From positions 12,504 to 24,585 of the forward strand of contig MGXQ01000010.1 of the NCBI GenBank assembly GCA_001801405.1: a stretch of DNA of 12,082 nucleotides, given 5' to 3'. Below are positions 1-6,855 of the stretch, piece by piece. A program made the position numbers and the translations under genes. The DNA is from Gammaproteobacteria bacterium RIFCSPHIGHO2_02_FULL_42_13. Lineage in GTDB: Bacteria > Pseudomonadota > Gammaproteobacteria > UBA12402. Within the stretch, counting starts at the first letter, position 1, and every line of letters begins with the position of its first letter. A model generated the notes under the pieces. The model had not been told where the DNA came from. It did not search any database and was given only the letters and a program-made list of their open reading frames with translations.

Positions 1-19
1 CAAGTGATAATCTAAAAGA

Positions 20-1000
20 ATGAAGTACTTGAGACTCAAAAACACCGTATTAAGCGCTGCATTACTGGCTTGTTGCCTATTTTTGGGTGGCTGTCATCAT
101 CGCGCTATCAATCGCCACCAAGGCTACATCGAAGGTCGGTTTACGTATGTTTCCTCGCAAGTCACCGGCACGTTAAAAACACTCGCGGTTGAACGTGGCG
201 ATGCGATACAAGAAAATGATCTCTTATTTACCCTTGATAAAAATCCGCAATCGGCTGCCGTCAACCAAGCAAAAGCAGCATTACAACAAGCCGAGGCAAC
301 TCTCGCCAATTTAGAAAAAGGCAAACGCCCGACTGAAATTGCTGCCATCGAAGCACAACAAAAACAACTCGATGCACAACTGATTTATGCAAAAAAAATG
401 GTTAATCGCTATCACGACTTAAGCAAAAAAAACTTAATCGAAAAAGCAACCTATGACAAGGCGCTTGCCGATTATGACAATTTAAATGCTCAACTCGATG
501 AAGTGAATGAAAATTTAAAAACCGCTCAATTACAAGCGCGTCCCGATGAAATTAATGCTGCAAACGCCAATGCACAAGCCGCACAAGCTGTGTTAAAACA
601 AGCAGAGTGGCAACTCAACCAAAAAACCATTCGCTCGCCCATGACGGGCGAAGTATATGACCTGTATTATCGCGTCGGCGAAAATGTGCCGGCTGATCAC
701 CCTGTCGTGTCATTATTAAATGCAACTAATATCTTTGCGATTTTTTATGTCCCTGAAGAACAACTCGCGCAAGTAAAAATCGGACAAAAAATTTCAATTA
801 ATTGCGATAGTTGTAAAACGCCGATCACTGGCATAATTTATTTTATTTCCCCCAACGCCGAATACACACCGCCCATCATTTATAGTGAAAGTTCGCGCAG
901 CAAATTGATTTATCGCGTCGAAGCAAAATTAGCGACGAATGATGCTGAATTATTACACCCTGGCCAACCCATCGAGGTCACCTATGGCTCTGGCCATTAA
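20..1000 (+). CDS. HlyD/YbhG-family periplasmic adaptor of an ABC exporter, lipoprotein-like
   Basis: 326 aa. It is the membrane-fusion (adaptor) subunit of a YbhFSR-type ABC exporter, expected to link the inner-membrane transporter to an outer-membrane channel. The order is classical: N-terminal export segment, first lipoyl half-motif (about 43-72), a long Ala/Gln/Lys-rich coiled-coil hairpin (about 78-200), second lipoyl half (IRSPMTGEVYDLYYRVGENV, about 206-225) and a beta-barrel domain. The C-terminal part, with FISPNAEYTPP and LIYRVEAKL, closely resembles E. coli YbhG as I remember it. Oddity: the N-terminus carries a lipobox, L22-G-G-C25, with His at +2, so the mature protein may be lipid-anchored rather than held by a transmembrane helix. 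The ATG at 20 has only a weak upstream purine run, and anything further upstream is outside the window. The gene overlaps the ATPase gene by 17 nt. The exported substrate is unknown. Confidence 0.9.
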   Translation: MKYLRLKNTVLSAALLACCLFLGGCHHRAINRHQGYIEGRFTYVSSQVTGTLKTLAVERGDAIQENDLLFTLDKNPQSAAVNQAKAALQQAEATLANLEKGKRPTEIAAIEAQQKQLDAQLIYAKKMVNRYHDLSKKNLIEKATYDKALADYDNLNAQLDEVNENLKTAQLQARPDEINAANANAQAAQAVLKQAEWQLNQKTIRSPMTGEVYDLYYRVGENVPADHPVVSLLNATNIFAIFYVPEEQLAQVKIGQKISINCDSCKTPITGIIYFISPNAEYTPPIIYSESSRSKLIYRVEAKLATNDAELLHPGQPIEVTYGSGH

Positions 1001-1904
1001 TGTTAAAGGATTAACAAAATCGTTTGACCACAAAGAAGTCGTCTCCCATATCGATTTAGACGTTAAATCCGGTGAAATTTTTGGATTTTTAGGTCCCAAT
1101 GGTAGCGGAAAAACCACGACAATTCGTATGCTCTGTGGATTATTAAAACCCGACGCCGGCGATGGTCATTGTCTCGGCTATAATATTTTAACCGAATCGC
1201 TGTTGATTAAAATGCAAGTGGGTTACATGACTCAACGCTTTAGCTTATATGATGAACTCTCCATCAAAGAAAATCTCGATTTTATCGCCCGCATTTACAA
1301 AGTGCCCAACCGAAAAAAAGTGGTTGCAGAATGCGTCGAAAACTTAGGCTTTAGCAAACAACGTCAAAAACAATTAGCGGGCACGTTATCGGGCGGATGG
1401 AAACAACGCTTAGCACTTGCTGCTGCCATGCTGCATCAACCCAAATTATTATTATTGGATGAGCCGACGGCCGGCGTCGATCCGCAAGCACGTCGCGAAT
1501 TTTGGAATACGATTCATGACTTGTCCGCCCAAGGCATTACCACGCTCGTCAGCACACATTATATGGATGAAGCCGAACGCTGTCATCGTGTCGCCTACAT
1601 GGCGTACGGTCATTTGCTGGCGACTGGCACGATTGATTCTGTCATTGAAAACGCCGGATTATACATGTGGACGGTAAGCGGAGACAACCTGCAACAACTC
1701 GCCGCACAGTTGCGCGAACAGACGGGCATCGAACAAGTCACGCCCTTTGGTCGTCAGCTACATATCATTGGCCATGATCCTAAAGAACTGGCGGCAGCGA
1801 TCGCACCCTTTAAAAACAATAATCACGAATGGCAAATCGCCAACCCCACATTAGAAGATGTATTTATTAGTTACGTCGCAAAAGCAAAGGATAATTTTGC
1901 ATGA
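984..1904 (+). CDS. ABC exporter ATP-binding protein (YbhF/DrrA-like)
   Basis: 306 aa. Cytoplasmic ATPase driving the neighbouring ABC-2 permease. Visible motifs: Walker A GPNGSGKTT at 37-45, Q-loop Gln84, signature LSGGW at 135-139 (Trp in place of the usual Gln, as in many YbhF-like ATPases), Walker B LLLLDEP ending at D159-E160-P161, and H-loop His192 in STHYMDEAE. The C-terminal ~90 residues form the extra domain typical of drug/polymer exporters and end in LEDVFISYV. I place the start at the ATG at 984, preceded by GAGGT at 974-978. A longer in-frame start at 939 would add 15 residues with no homologous look. E. coli YbhF is a tandem of two ATPase domains, whereas this is a single domain and would work as a homodimer. 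The stop overlaps the permease start as ATGA, indicating translational coupling. Confidence 0.95.
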   Translation: MALAINVKGLTKSFDHKEVVSHIDLDVKSGEIFGFLGPNGSGKTTTIRMLCGLLKPDAGDGHCLGYNILTESLLIKMQVGYMTQRFSLYDELSIKENLDFIARIYKVPNRKKVVAECVENLGFSKQRQKQLAGTLSGGWKQRLALAAAMLHQPKLLLLDEPTAGVDPQARREFWNTIHDLSAQGITTLVSTHYMDEAERCHRVAYMAYGHLLATGTIDSVIENAGLYMWTVSGDNLQQLAAQLREQTGIEQVTPFGRQLHIIGHDPKELAAAIAPFKNNNHEWQIANPTLEDVFISYVAKAKDNFA

Positions 1905-3037
1905 TTTTTCAGTTTTCCATCAAGCGAATGTATGCCGTCATTGCAAAAGAATTTTTGCAAATGCGTCGCGATACGACGACGTTTGCCATGATCATCGCCA
2001 TTCCCATTCTGCAGCTTATTTTATTTGGTTATGCGATTAACAGCAATCCCAAGCATTTACCGACCGCATTAGTATCCGGTGATACAAGCGCCATCACGCG
2101 CACATTTGTACAAGGCATGGAAAACACCGGTTATTTTAAATTTTTAAAACAACCCGTCAATGAAAAAGACGCACAGCGATTATTAAGCATCGACAAGGCT
2201 CTGTTTATCGTAAACATTCCGCCGAACTTTACACAAGATTTAATTCATCATGCAAATCCCAGTATTTTAGTCACCGGTGATGCGACCGAAAGCATGGCGA
2301 TGGGTAATGCGCTCGCGGCGTTAAATGCATTAACGTATCAAGTCTTTAATCGCGATTTCAATGGTTCGCTGTCGTATTTACAATCACGCCCGCCCCCCTT
2401 TAATCTCGTCGTGCATGCAAAATATAACCCCGAGCTTGCCACACAATATAACATTGTGCCCGCGCTAATGGGGGTCGTCTTGACGATGACGATGATTATT
2501 ATCACCGCAATTGCCATCACCAAAGAGTATGAAAAAGGCACGATGGAAAATTTATTGGCCACCCCGGTACGCCCGCTCGAAGTCATGCTCGGCAAAGTGA
2601 TTCCGTATATTATTGTGGGCTATATTCAAGCGTCGCTCATTATTTTAGCAGCGTATTATTTGTTTGGCGTGCCCATTGCTGGCAGTTTATTATTACTCGC
2701 CGTTGTCCTATTACCCTTCATCATCGCGAATCTATCGATCGGCGTAACCTTTTCGACCTTTGCCACTAATCAGCTCCAAGCCACTCAAATGAGCTTCTTT
2801 TTCTTTTTGCCCTCTCTCTTGCTCTCTGGATTTATGTTCCCCTTCTATGGAATGCCCGGCTGGGCCCAAGATATTGGATCCTTGCTCCCATTGACATATT
2901 GTCTTAGAATCACGCGTGGAATCCTATTGAAGGGCATTAACTTTACGGATGTTTGGCCTAATTTATGGCCTATCATTGTGTTTATGGTTGTGGCATTATT
3001 GATTGGTTTAAAACGTTATCGACAAACATTGGATTAA
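1901..3037 (+). CDS. ABC-2 type transport permease (YbhS/YbhR-like)
   Basis: 378 aa inner-membrane permease. The topology is typical of the ABC2_membrane_3 group: a cytoplasmic N-terminus with the AKEFLQMRRD motif, TM1 about 28-46, a large periplasmic domain about 47-180, then about five hydrophobic segments in the C-terminal half. EKGTMENLL at 211-219, just after TM2, is the conserved cytoplasmic coupling motif of the family. The start overlaps the ATPase stop by 4 nt. Only one permease gene follows, while E. coli has two (ybhS and ybhR), so a homodimeric channel is inferred. Substrates of this family include drugs and cations; nothing here specifies one. Confidence 0.93.
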   Translation: MIFQFSIKRMYAVIAKEFLQMRRDTTTFAMIIAIPILQLILFGYAINSNPKHLPTALVSGDTSAITRTFVQGMENTGYFKFLKQPVNEKDAQRLLSIDKALFIVNIPPNFTQDLIHHANPSILVTGDATESMAMGNALAALNALTYQVFNRDFNGSLSYLQSRPPPFNLVVHAKYNPELATQYNIVPALMGVVLTMTMIIITAIAITKEYEKGTMENLLATPVRPLEVMLGKVIPYIIVGYIQASLIILAAYYLFGVPIAGSLLLLAVVLLPFIIANLSIGVTFSTFATNQLQATQMSFFFFLPSLLLSGFMFPFYGMPGWAQDIGSLLPLTYCLRITRGILLKGINFTDVWPNLWPIIVFMVVALLIGLKRYRQTLD

Positions 3038-3059
3038 TATCTGCGTCATTCTGAAATCC

Positions 3060-3064
3060 AGGAG
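3060..3064 (+). promoter_or_regulatory. Ribosome binding site of the CsiV-like gene
   Basis: AGGAG lies 9 nt before the ATG at 3074. It sits inside a short stretch (3044-3066) that resembles the arm of the dispersed repeat seen at 4296-4417, so the site may derive from a repeat remnant. Confidence 0.6.
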
Positions 3065-3073
3065 AATTACGAT

Positions 3074-3781
3074 ATGAAAAAAATTATTTTGCTCTTCATC
3101 CTCTTACTCTGCACCAACATCAACTTCGCAGATGCCGCGCCACAAAAGTTATATCAAATCGACTTAGTTGTATTTTCACATATCTCCAACAATGCCTTGC
3201 AATCGGAAAACTGGTCTAATGTTTTAAAAATACCCGATTTACGTCGTTCGATCGAATTAATTGCACCTACCGCAGGCACGACCACAGTTACGCCCTATCA
3301 ATTGCTCTCCGCCGATCAAACCGGCTTGCAGGACGAAGTCACAAAACTCATCGAAAACTCTGATTATACTGTGTTATTACATATCAGCTGGCAACAACCC
3401 ATCGATCAAATCCGACAATCCAAATGGATTCATATTTACGGCGGCCAAGGTTACGATGCAAATGGCCAAATCATTTCAACAGCAGAAAATAATCCCAGTA
3501 TAAAATATTGGCAATTGAATGGGAAAATTCGGATCAGCACAAACATTTATTATAACATCAACAACGAGCTTTATTTAACGATGCCAGAGTCAATTTTAGG
3601 AAACAGCGAAACTGCCAATGCGATTGGCGACTTTCAACCGATTCCATTGATTTCCTTTAGCTTAAATGAAAATCGTCGCACCAAATTAAATGAGTTGAAT
3701 TATCTGGATCACCCCTTGTTCGGAGCGTTAATTAAAATTACGGCGGTGAAAAATGCGACTCCGACAAATACTACTACTTAG
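3074..3781 (+). CDS. CsiV-family secreted envelope protein
   Basis: 235 aa. An N-terminal signal peptide is visible (hydrophobic 4-18, probable cleavage after ADA at about 21). The mature protein starts with a YQIDLVVF strand, has a central YTVLLHISWQQP segment, and ends with RRTKLNELNYLDHPLFGALI (DHPLFG at 212-217). These match the hallmark pattern of the CsiV family (RRMRSxELHYxDHPLFG in other gammaproteobacteria, from memory). In Vibrio cholerae CsiV is a periplasmic peptidoglycan-binding protein required for PBP1A-dependent cell-wall synthesis, so a cell-wall role is inferred. The ATG at 3074 has a strong AGGAG at 3060-3064. It lies 36 nt after the exporter operon, so cotranscription is possible. 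Its 3' end overlaps the next gene by 29 nt. Confidence 0.85.
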   Translation: MKKIILLFILLLCTNINFADAAPQKLYQIDLVVFSHISNNALQSENWSNVLKIPDLRRSIELIAPTAGTTTVTPYQLLSADQTGLQDEVTKLIENSDYTVLLHISWQQPIDQIRQSKWIHIYGGQGYDANGQIISTAENNPSIKYWQLNGKIRISTNIYYNINNELYLTMPESILGNSETANAIGDFQPIPLISFSLNENRRTKLNELNYLDHPLFGALIKITAVKNATPTNTTT

Positions 3782-4211
3782 CTTAATCAGCGTATTGCTA
3801 ACGGCCTGCTCTTCTACTAAACCGTATGAAAATTATTCAGGCAATAATGCGATCTTTCAGGGCGTTGCAGATCAACAACCCACGCTTTATCTCATGCAGA
3901 ACAAATCAAAGCAGACCATTTTTTTAGACATTCCAATACATACTGGCGCGAGTGCCGGCTTTGGATCAACTCTAAAACCAAACCACTGGTCGGCTCTGAT
4001 GGTGGGCTATAAAAATATTATTTTTAGCTGTACCCCCTGGCCAAATCCAACGGCAAAAACGATTCCATGCAATCAAGTCCTTCACATACTCCGCACTATT
4101 CCCAACGCTGATGGTGCCCCGAAAGGCGCTTACTGGGCTGCAGAAAATAGACAATATGATCAATTAATTACAGCAATAAATAAACGTAAAATATATCTAT
4201 ATCAGAGGTAA
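3753..4211 (+). CDS. Small outer-membrane lipoprotein, unknown function
   Basis: 152 aa. It has a clear lipoprotein signal peptide: a hydrophobic stretch 6-18 followed by lipobox L16-T-A-C19, with Ser at +2, which predicts sorting to the outer membrane. The mature part is a compact ~130-residue domain with the motif GASAGFGSTLKPNHWSAL (65-82) and two cysteines, C93 and C106, that could form a disulfide. I do not firmly recognise the family. The GASAG...NHWSA pattern recalls small EnhB-like proteins annotated in Legionella, but that is only a memory-level resemblance. The start lies within the last 29 nt of the CsiV-like gene and has a weak upstream GGTGAA. The arrangement suggests translational coupling and a shared envelope role. 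Confidence 0.8.
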   Translation: MRLRQILLLSLISVLLTACSSTKPYENYSGNNAIFQGVADQQPTLYLMQNKSKQTIFLDIPIHTGASAGFGSTLKPNHWSALMVGYKNIIFSCTPWPNPTAKTIPCNQVLHILRTIPNADGAPKGAYWAAENRQYDQLITAINKRKIYLYQR

Positions 4212-4257
4212 GCAGGTATTCATTATACTATCCTCAGCTCAGAGGGTAAGTGCGAAC

Positions 4258-4278
4258 CGACATGCCATTGGCATGTCG
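4258..4278. repeat. 21-nt hairpin (perfect palindrome)
   Basis: CGACATGCC (4258-4266) and GGCATGTCG (4270-4278) are exact reverse complements with the 3-nt loop ATT. It lies about 47 nt after the stop of the lipoprotein gene. No T-run follows on the + strand, so it is not a convincing intrinsic terminator. It may stabilise the mRNA 3' end or belong to the repeat cluster that follows. Confidence 0.7.
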
Positions 4279-4295
4279 CAGTCGCGCGAAAGAAC

Positions 4296-4417
4296 CGTCA
4301 TCCCGGAAAATGCGAAGCATTTATCCGGGATCCAGGGAACGCTTTAGTTCTGCACGTTGATTCCCCTCTGGATTCCGGATATCGCGACGCAATGGCGTCG
4401 CGATATCCGGAATGACG
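4296..4417. repeat. 122-nt dispersed palindromic element (MITE/REP-like)
   Basis: The element is bounded by imperfect terminal inverted repeats, CGTCATCCCGG (4296-4306) and CCGGAATGACG (4407-4417), with one mismatch. Inside are two hairpins. The first is TCCCGGA-AAATGC (4301-4313), loop GAA, GCATTT-A-TCCGGGA (4317-4330), a 13-bp stem with one bulged A. The second is a perfect 19-bp stem, 4372-4390 with 4395-4413, with loop AATG. The style (gtcat..ccgg..ggatccaggg) resembles repeats scattered through many proteobacterial genomes. It carries no credible gene; the open frames across it are by-products of the symmetry. Confidence 0.8.
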
Positions 4418-4563
4418 ATGCTTCTTGGGAACGATTCCGGCATGACGAGACTGCTGGCGCAACAATTCCTGACGTAACTTCTTGGATCCTCCCCGCTGAG
4501 ACCGACTTGTTCGCATTAGCAAAACAGCGAAGCACCCAGAGCGTTGTCCCGCGGCATGACAAT
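4418..4563. repeat. Decayed repeat flank with partial copies of the element end
   Basis: The 146 nt after the palindromic element repeat parts of it in altered form. ATTCCGGCATGACGA (4434-4448) mirrors the element end ATTCCGGAATGACGA (4404-4418 region). GTCCCGCGGCATGACAATGG (4546-4563 region) is another end-like piece. CTTCTTGGGA (4421-4430) and CTTCTTGGA (4478-4486) form a short direct repeat. CGCTG (4494-4498) pairs with CAGCG (4525-4529). This fits several nested or degraded repeat insertions. With the preceding elements it accounts for most of the 435-nt gene-free stretch 4212-4646; 4212-4257 shows nothing clear. Confidence 0.5.
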
Positions 4564-4605
4564 GGTAAAAATCTTAACTTTTTTGTGGTTATTTTTCGAG
4601 ATATT

Positions 4606-4614
4606 TGTTATACT
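4606..4614 (+). promoter_or_regulatory. Extended -10 promoter candidate for the 70-aa gene
   Basis: TGTTATACT has TG (4606-4607), one base, then TATACT (4609-4614). Transcription would start near 4621, giving a leader of about 25 nt before the ATG at 4647. No strong -35 is visible, which an extended -10 can tolerate. The same TGNTATACTG pattern recurs at 4876 and 6846. Confidence 0.45.
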
Positions 4615-4646
4615 GTATACAATAAATTAAAAAAAAAGAGGTCAAT

Positions 4647-4859
4647 ATGCCTGTTAAAACACCGCTTTCAGAACTAACGCGCTTACGCCCAGAAAGAGGA
4701 TGGCCAACTAAATATGGACATCGGCCTCTAGAAAGAAAACCGTTAGTACTTGGCTCACTCTCGCCACTTCGGAGTGTTTTGGATAGAGTACAGCACACGC
4801 CGCCACCGGCCACTACAACCGGCACCCCTATGCAAGCATTACCAAAACCCGGAAAATAA
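4647..4859 (+). CDS. Small basic proline-rich hypothetical protein
   Basis: 70 aa, not recognised. It has 13 prolines, 12 Lys/Arg against 4 Asp/Glu (net about +8), no cysteine, no signal peptide and no membrane segment. The N-terminal half is Arg-rich (LTRLRPERGWPTKYGHRPLE). The C-terminal tail is low-complexity Pro/Thr (TPPPATTTGTP), so much of it is probably disordered. Support that it is a real gene: GAGGT at 4638-4642 correctly spaced before the ATG, an extended -10 candidate upstream, and a stop shortly before the next promoter. It sits alone between repeat DNA and trmH. Possible roles for such proteins (nucleic-acid binding, secreted peptide) are guesses. Confidence 0.55.
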   Translation: MPVKTPLSELTRLRPERGWPTKYGHRPLERKPLVLGSLSPLRSVLDRVQHTPPPATTTGTPMQALPKPGK

Positions 4860-4875
4860 AAATTTTACTGTTGTA

Positions 4876-4884
4876 TGCTATACT
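4876..4884 (+). promoter_or_regulatory. Extended -10 promoter candidate for trmH-rimO
   Basis: TGCTATACT (TATACT at 4879-4884) would give a transcription start at about 4890-4892, at or next to the ATG at 4892, so the mRNA may be leaderless. A second hexamer, TATGCT (4874-4879), would start transcription about 5 nt earlier. No clear -35 and no ribosome binding site were seen. Confidence 0.4.
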
Positions 4885-4891
4885 GCATCGC

Positions 4892-5560
4892 ATGAATAAA
4901 ACACTCGCACTCACTCATCATCTCTCGCGGTTTGTCACCGACCATAAACTGCGTTTAGTCGAGAATGTTTTACAGCAGCGCACACGACATCTCACCATCA
5001 TGCTCGAAGATATTTTTCAATCGCATAATGCCAGCGCTGTGATACGTTCATGCGAATGTTTTGGCATTCAAGATTTACATATCGTCGAACAAAATAATCG
5101 CTTTCATGCCAATACCGACATCGCACTCGGCGCTTCTAAATGGCTCGACATACAAAAACATGAAACAACCTCCAAAGGCATTCAACGGTTAAAACAACAA
5201 GGTTATCGCATTGTCGCCGCAACTTTACATGATGCCAGCATGCCCATTCAAGAATTAGAGATCGATCAAAAAACCGCGGTATGTTTTGGTACCGAATTAT
5301 CCGGCTTAAGCGAAGAAGCGCACCAACAGGCAGATTGTTTTGTTAAAATCCCGATGTACGGTTTTACACAAAGCTTTAACATTTCAGTCAGCGTTGCGCT
5401 CATGTTATTTTCACTCACCGAAAAACTCCGCGCATCCAAAATAAACTGGCATTTAACCGATGCTGAAAAAGAAGTTATTAAATTAAATTGGCTCACGAAA
5501 ATCGTCCCGCACGGCGCTCTTTTAAAAACAGAATTTTTCAACACCTATGACAAAAATTAA
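4892..5560 (+). CDS. trmH: SpoU-family tRNA 2'-O-methyltransferase (TrmH-like, Gm18)
   Basis: 222 aa SPOUT (trefoil-knot) methyltransferase. The three family motifs are present: motif 1 N46-ASAVIR52 (conserved Asn and Arg), motif 2 FGTELSGLS with E135, and motif 3 with N163 in FTQSFNISVSVAL, the knot that binds S-adenosylmethionine. E. coli TrmH (229 aa) methylates the ribose of G18 in the D-loop of tRNAs. Length and architecture, including a short C-terminal tail after the knot, match TrmH better than RlmB or TrmJ, but the exact RNA target is inferred. I chose the ATG at 4892; an in-frame TTG at 4871 would start upstream of the candidate -10 and adds nothing family-like. Its last 14 nt overlap rimO, so the two are probably cotranscribed. 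Confidence 0.88.
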   Translation: MNKTLALTHHLSRFVTDHKLRLVENVLQQRTRHLTIMLEDIFQSHNASAVIRSCECFGIQDLHIVEQNNRFHANTDIALGASKWLDIQKHETTSKGIQRLKQQGYRIVAATLHDASMPIQELEIDQKTAVCFGTELSGLSEEAHQQADCFVKIPMYGFTQSFNISVSVALMLFSLTEKLRASKINWHLTDAEKEVIKLNWLTKIVPHGALLKTEFFNTYDKN

Positions 5561-6815
5561 TCCCACCATTGGCTTTATCAGTCTCGGTTGCGCTAAAGCG
5601 CTTGTCGATTCTGAACTCATTTTGACGCAATTGCATGCAGAAGGATACGATACCACGTCGTCTTATGAAAACGCGAATCTCATCATCATCAACACCTGCG
5701 CCTTTATCAATGATGCCATTGATGAATCGCTCGAGGCAATCGGCGAGGCACTCCAACAAAATGAAAAGGTCATCGTCACCGGCTGTTTGGGTGCCAAAAA
5801 AGAAATTATTTTGGAAAAATTTCCCGATGTCTTAGCGATTACGGGCCCTGCTGACTATCCATCAGTGATGCAAATCGTACATCAGTATTTGCCGAAAAAA
5901 CACGATGCCAAACTCGATTTAATTTCACCAATAAAACTCACGCCAAAACATTATGCCTATTTAAAAATTGCGGAAGGCTGCCACAACCATTGTACATTTT
6001 GCATTATTCCCGATTTACGCGGCACACTTATTAGTCGACCATTGTCAGATGTCTTGACCGAAGCGAAACATCTCGTGCAATCGGGCGTAAAAGAATTATT
6101 AATTATCGCGCAAGACACAAGCGCGTATGGCATTGATTTAGATGACATCAACATCAAAAAACTCGTACACGAACTCGGTCAATTAAGCATTTGGATTCGA
6201 TTACATTATTTATATCCGTATGCAAATCTAGACGACCTGATTCCGTATATGCAAGATCACAAAATTTTGCCTTATATCGATATGCCGCTACAACATGCGA
6301 GCCCCAAAATTTTAAAAGCGATGAAACGCCCCGCCAACACCGAAAACATGATTAAACGCATTTCCGCCTGGCGGAAACTCTGCCCTGACTTGACGCTACG
6401 CACCACGTTTATGGTCGGTTTTCCTGGCGAAACTGAGGAAGATTTTGAAACATTATTAGATTTTATGGAGGCCGCACAATTCGATCGCGTCGGGTGTTTT
6501 AAATATTCAAATGTCGACGGTGCACGTGCGAATAATTTACCTCATCAACTTTCAGAAGAAATAAAAGAAGACCGTTTGCAGCGCCTCATGCGATTACAAG
6601 AAACCATCAGCACTAACAAGCTCAAAGAAAAAATCGGTCAATCGATTGCCGTGATGATTGATGAAATCACCGACGATCAAATGGTCGGTCGCAGCCAAGG
6701 CGATTCACCGGATGTCGATGGAAATGTTTTTATGAAAAAAATTGCAGGTGCCAAGCCCGGCGATATTATCCAGGTCAACATTATTGGTTCGGATGAGCAT
6801 GATTTATTTGGGTAA
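5547..6815 (+). CDS. rimO: Ribosomal protein uS12 methylthiotransferase RimO
   Basis: 422 aa (E. coli RimO 441). It is a radical-SAM enzyme that adds a beta-methylthio group to the conserved aspartate (Asp88 in E. coli) of ribosomal protein uS12. Domains: N-terminal MTTase domain with cluster cysteines C15, C51 (NTCAF) and C80 (TGCLGA); radical-SAM domain with C145-xxx-C149-xx-C152 in AEGCHNHCTFC; C-terminal TRAM domain from about 360. The PDLRG after the third SAM cysteine and the overall length favour RimO over MiaB. The usual GCPKNxVDSE motif reads GCAKALVDSE, a mild deviation with the cysteine kept. The start overlaps the trmH stop by 14 nt. Together they form a translation-modification pair. 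Confidence 0.95.
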   Translation: MTKINPTIGFISLGCAKALVDSELILTQLHAEGYDTTSSYENANLIIINTCAFINDAIDESLEAIGEALQQNEKVIVTGCLGAKKEIILEKFPDVLAITGPADYPSVMQIVHQYLPKKHDAKLDLISPIKLTPKHYAYLKIAEGCHNHCTFCIIPDLRGTLISRPLSDVLTEAKHLVQSGVKELLIIAQDTSAYGIDLDDINIKKLVHELGQLSIWIRLHYLYPYANLDDLIPYMQDHKILPYIDMPLQHASPKILKAMKRPANTENMIKRISAWRKLCPDLTLRTTFMVGFPGETEEDFETLLDFMEAAQFDRVGCFKYSNVDGARANNLPHQLSEEIKEDRLQRLMRLQETISTNKLKEKIGQSIAVMIDEITDDQMVGRSQGDSPDVDGNVFMKKIAGAKPGDIIQVNIIGSDEHDLFG

Positions 6816-6843
6816 ATGACTTTTTTATTCTCTCATTAACCAG

Positions 6844-6854
6844 TATGATATACT
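6844..6854 (+). promoter_or_regulatory. Promoter candidate immediately before the symporter gene
   Basis: Two overlapping -10-like hexamers, TATGAT (6844-6849) and TATACT (6849-6854, in the TGNTATACTG pattern), lie directly before the ATG at 6856. TATGAT would place transcription start at about the ATG itself, giving a leaderless mRNA. TATACT would place it inside the gene, where no alternative in-frame start fits. No ribosome binding site precedes this ATG. The gene could also be read through from rimO, 40 nt upstream. Confidence 0.35.
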
Positions 6855-6855
6855 G

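Noticed and set aside
124..348. Antisense open frames opposite the adaptor, permease, rimO, symporter, pta and ackA genes
   Set aside because: They are shadows of well-supported genes, with no ribosome binding site and no recognisable domains.
939..983. Upstream ATG start for the ABC ATPase
   Set aside because: It lies deep inside the adaptor gene and adds 15 non-conserved residues. The ATG at 984 has GAGGT just upstream and gives the normal family N-terminus.
4231..4280. tRNA-like or small RNA gene suggested by CTCAGCTCAGAGGGTAAG
   Set aside because: It recalls a D-arm, but no acceptor stem, anticodon arm or T-arm can be formed around it. A TATACT at 4224-4229 is not enough to call an RNA.
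4298..4677. Open frames on both strands across the intergenic region
   Set aside because: They run through the palindromic repeat; mirror-image open frames arise from the inverted symmetry. They have no ribosome binding site and no family-like sequence.
6800..6835. Intrinsic terminator after rimO
   Set aside because: The T-run at 6822-6827 is preceded only by a weak ATTTA/TAAAT pairing with no G-C stem.
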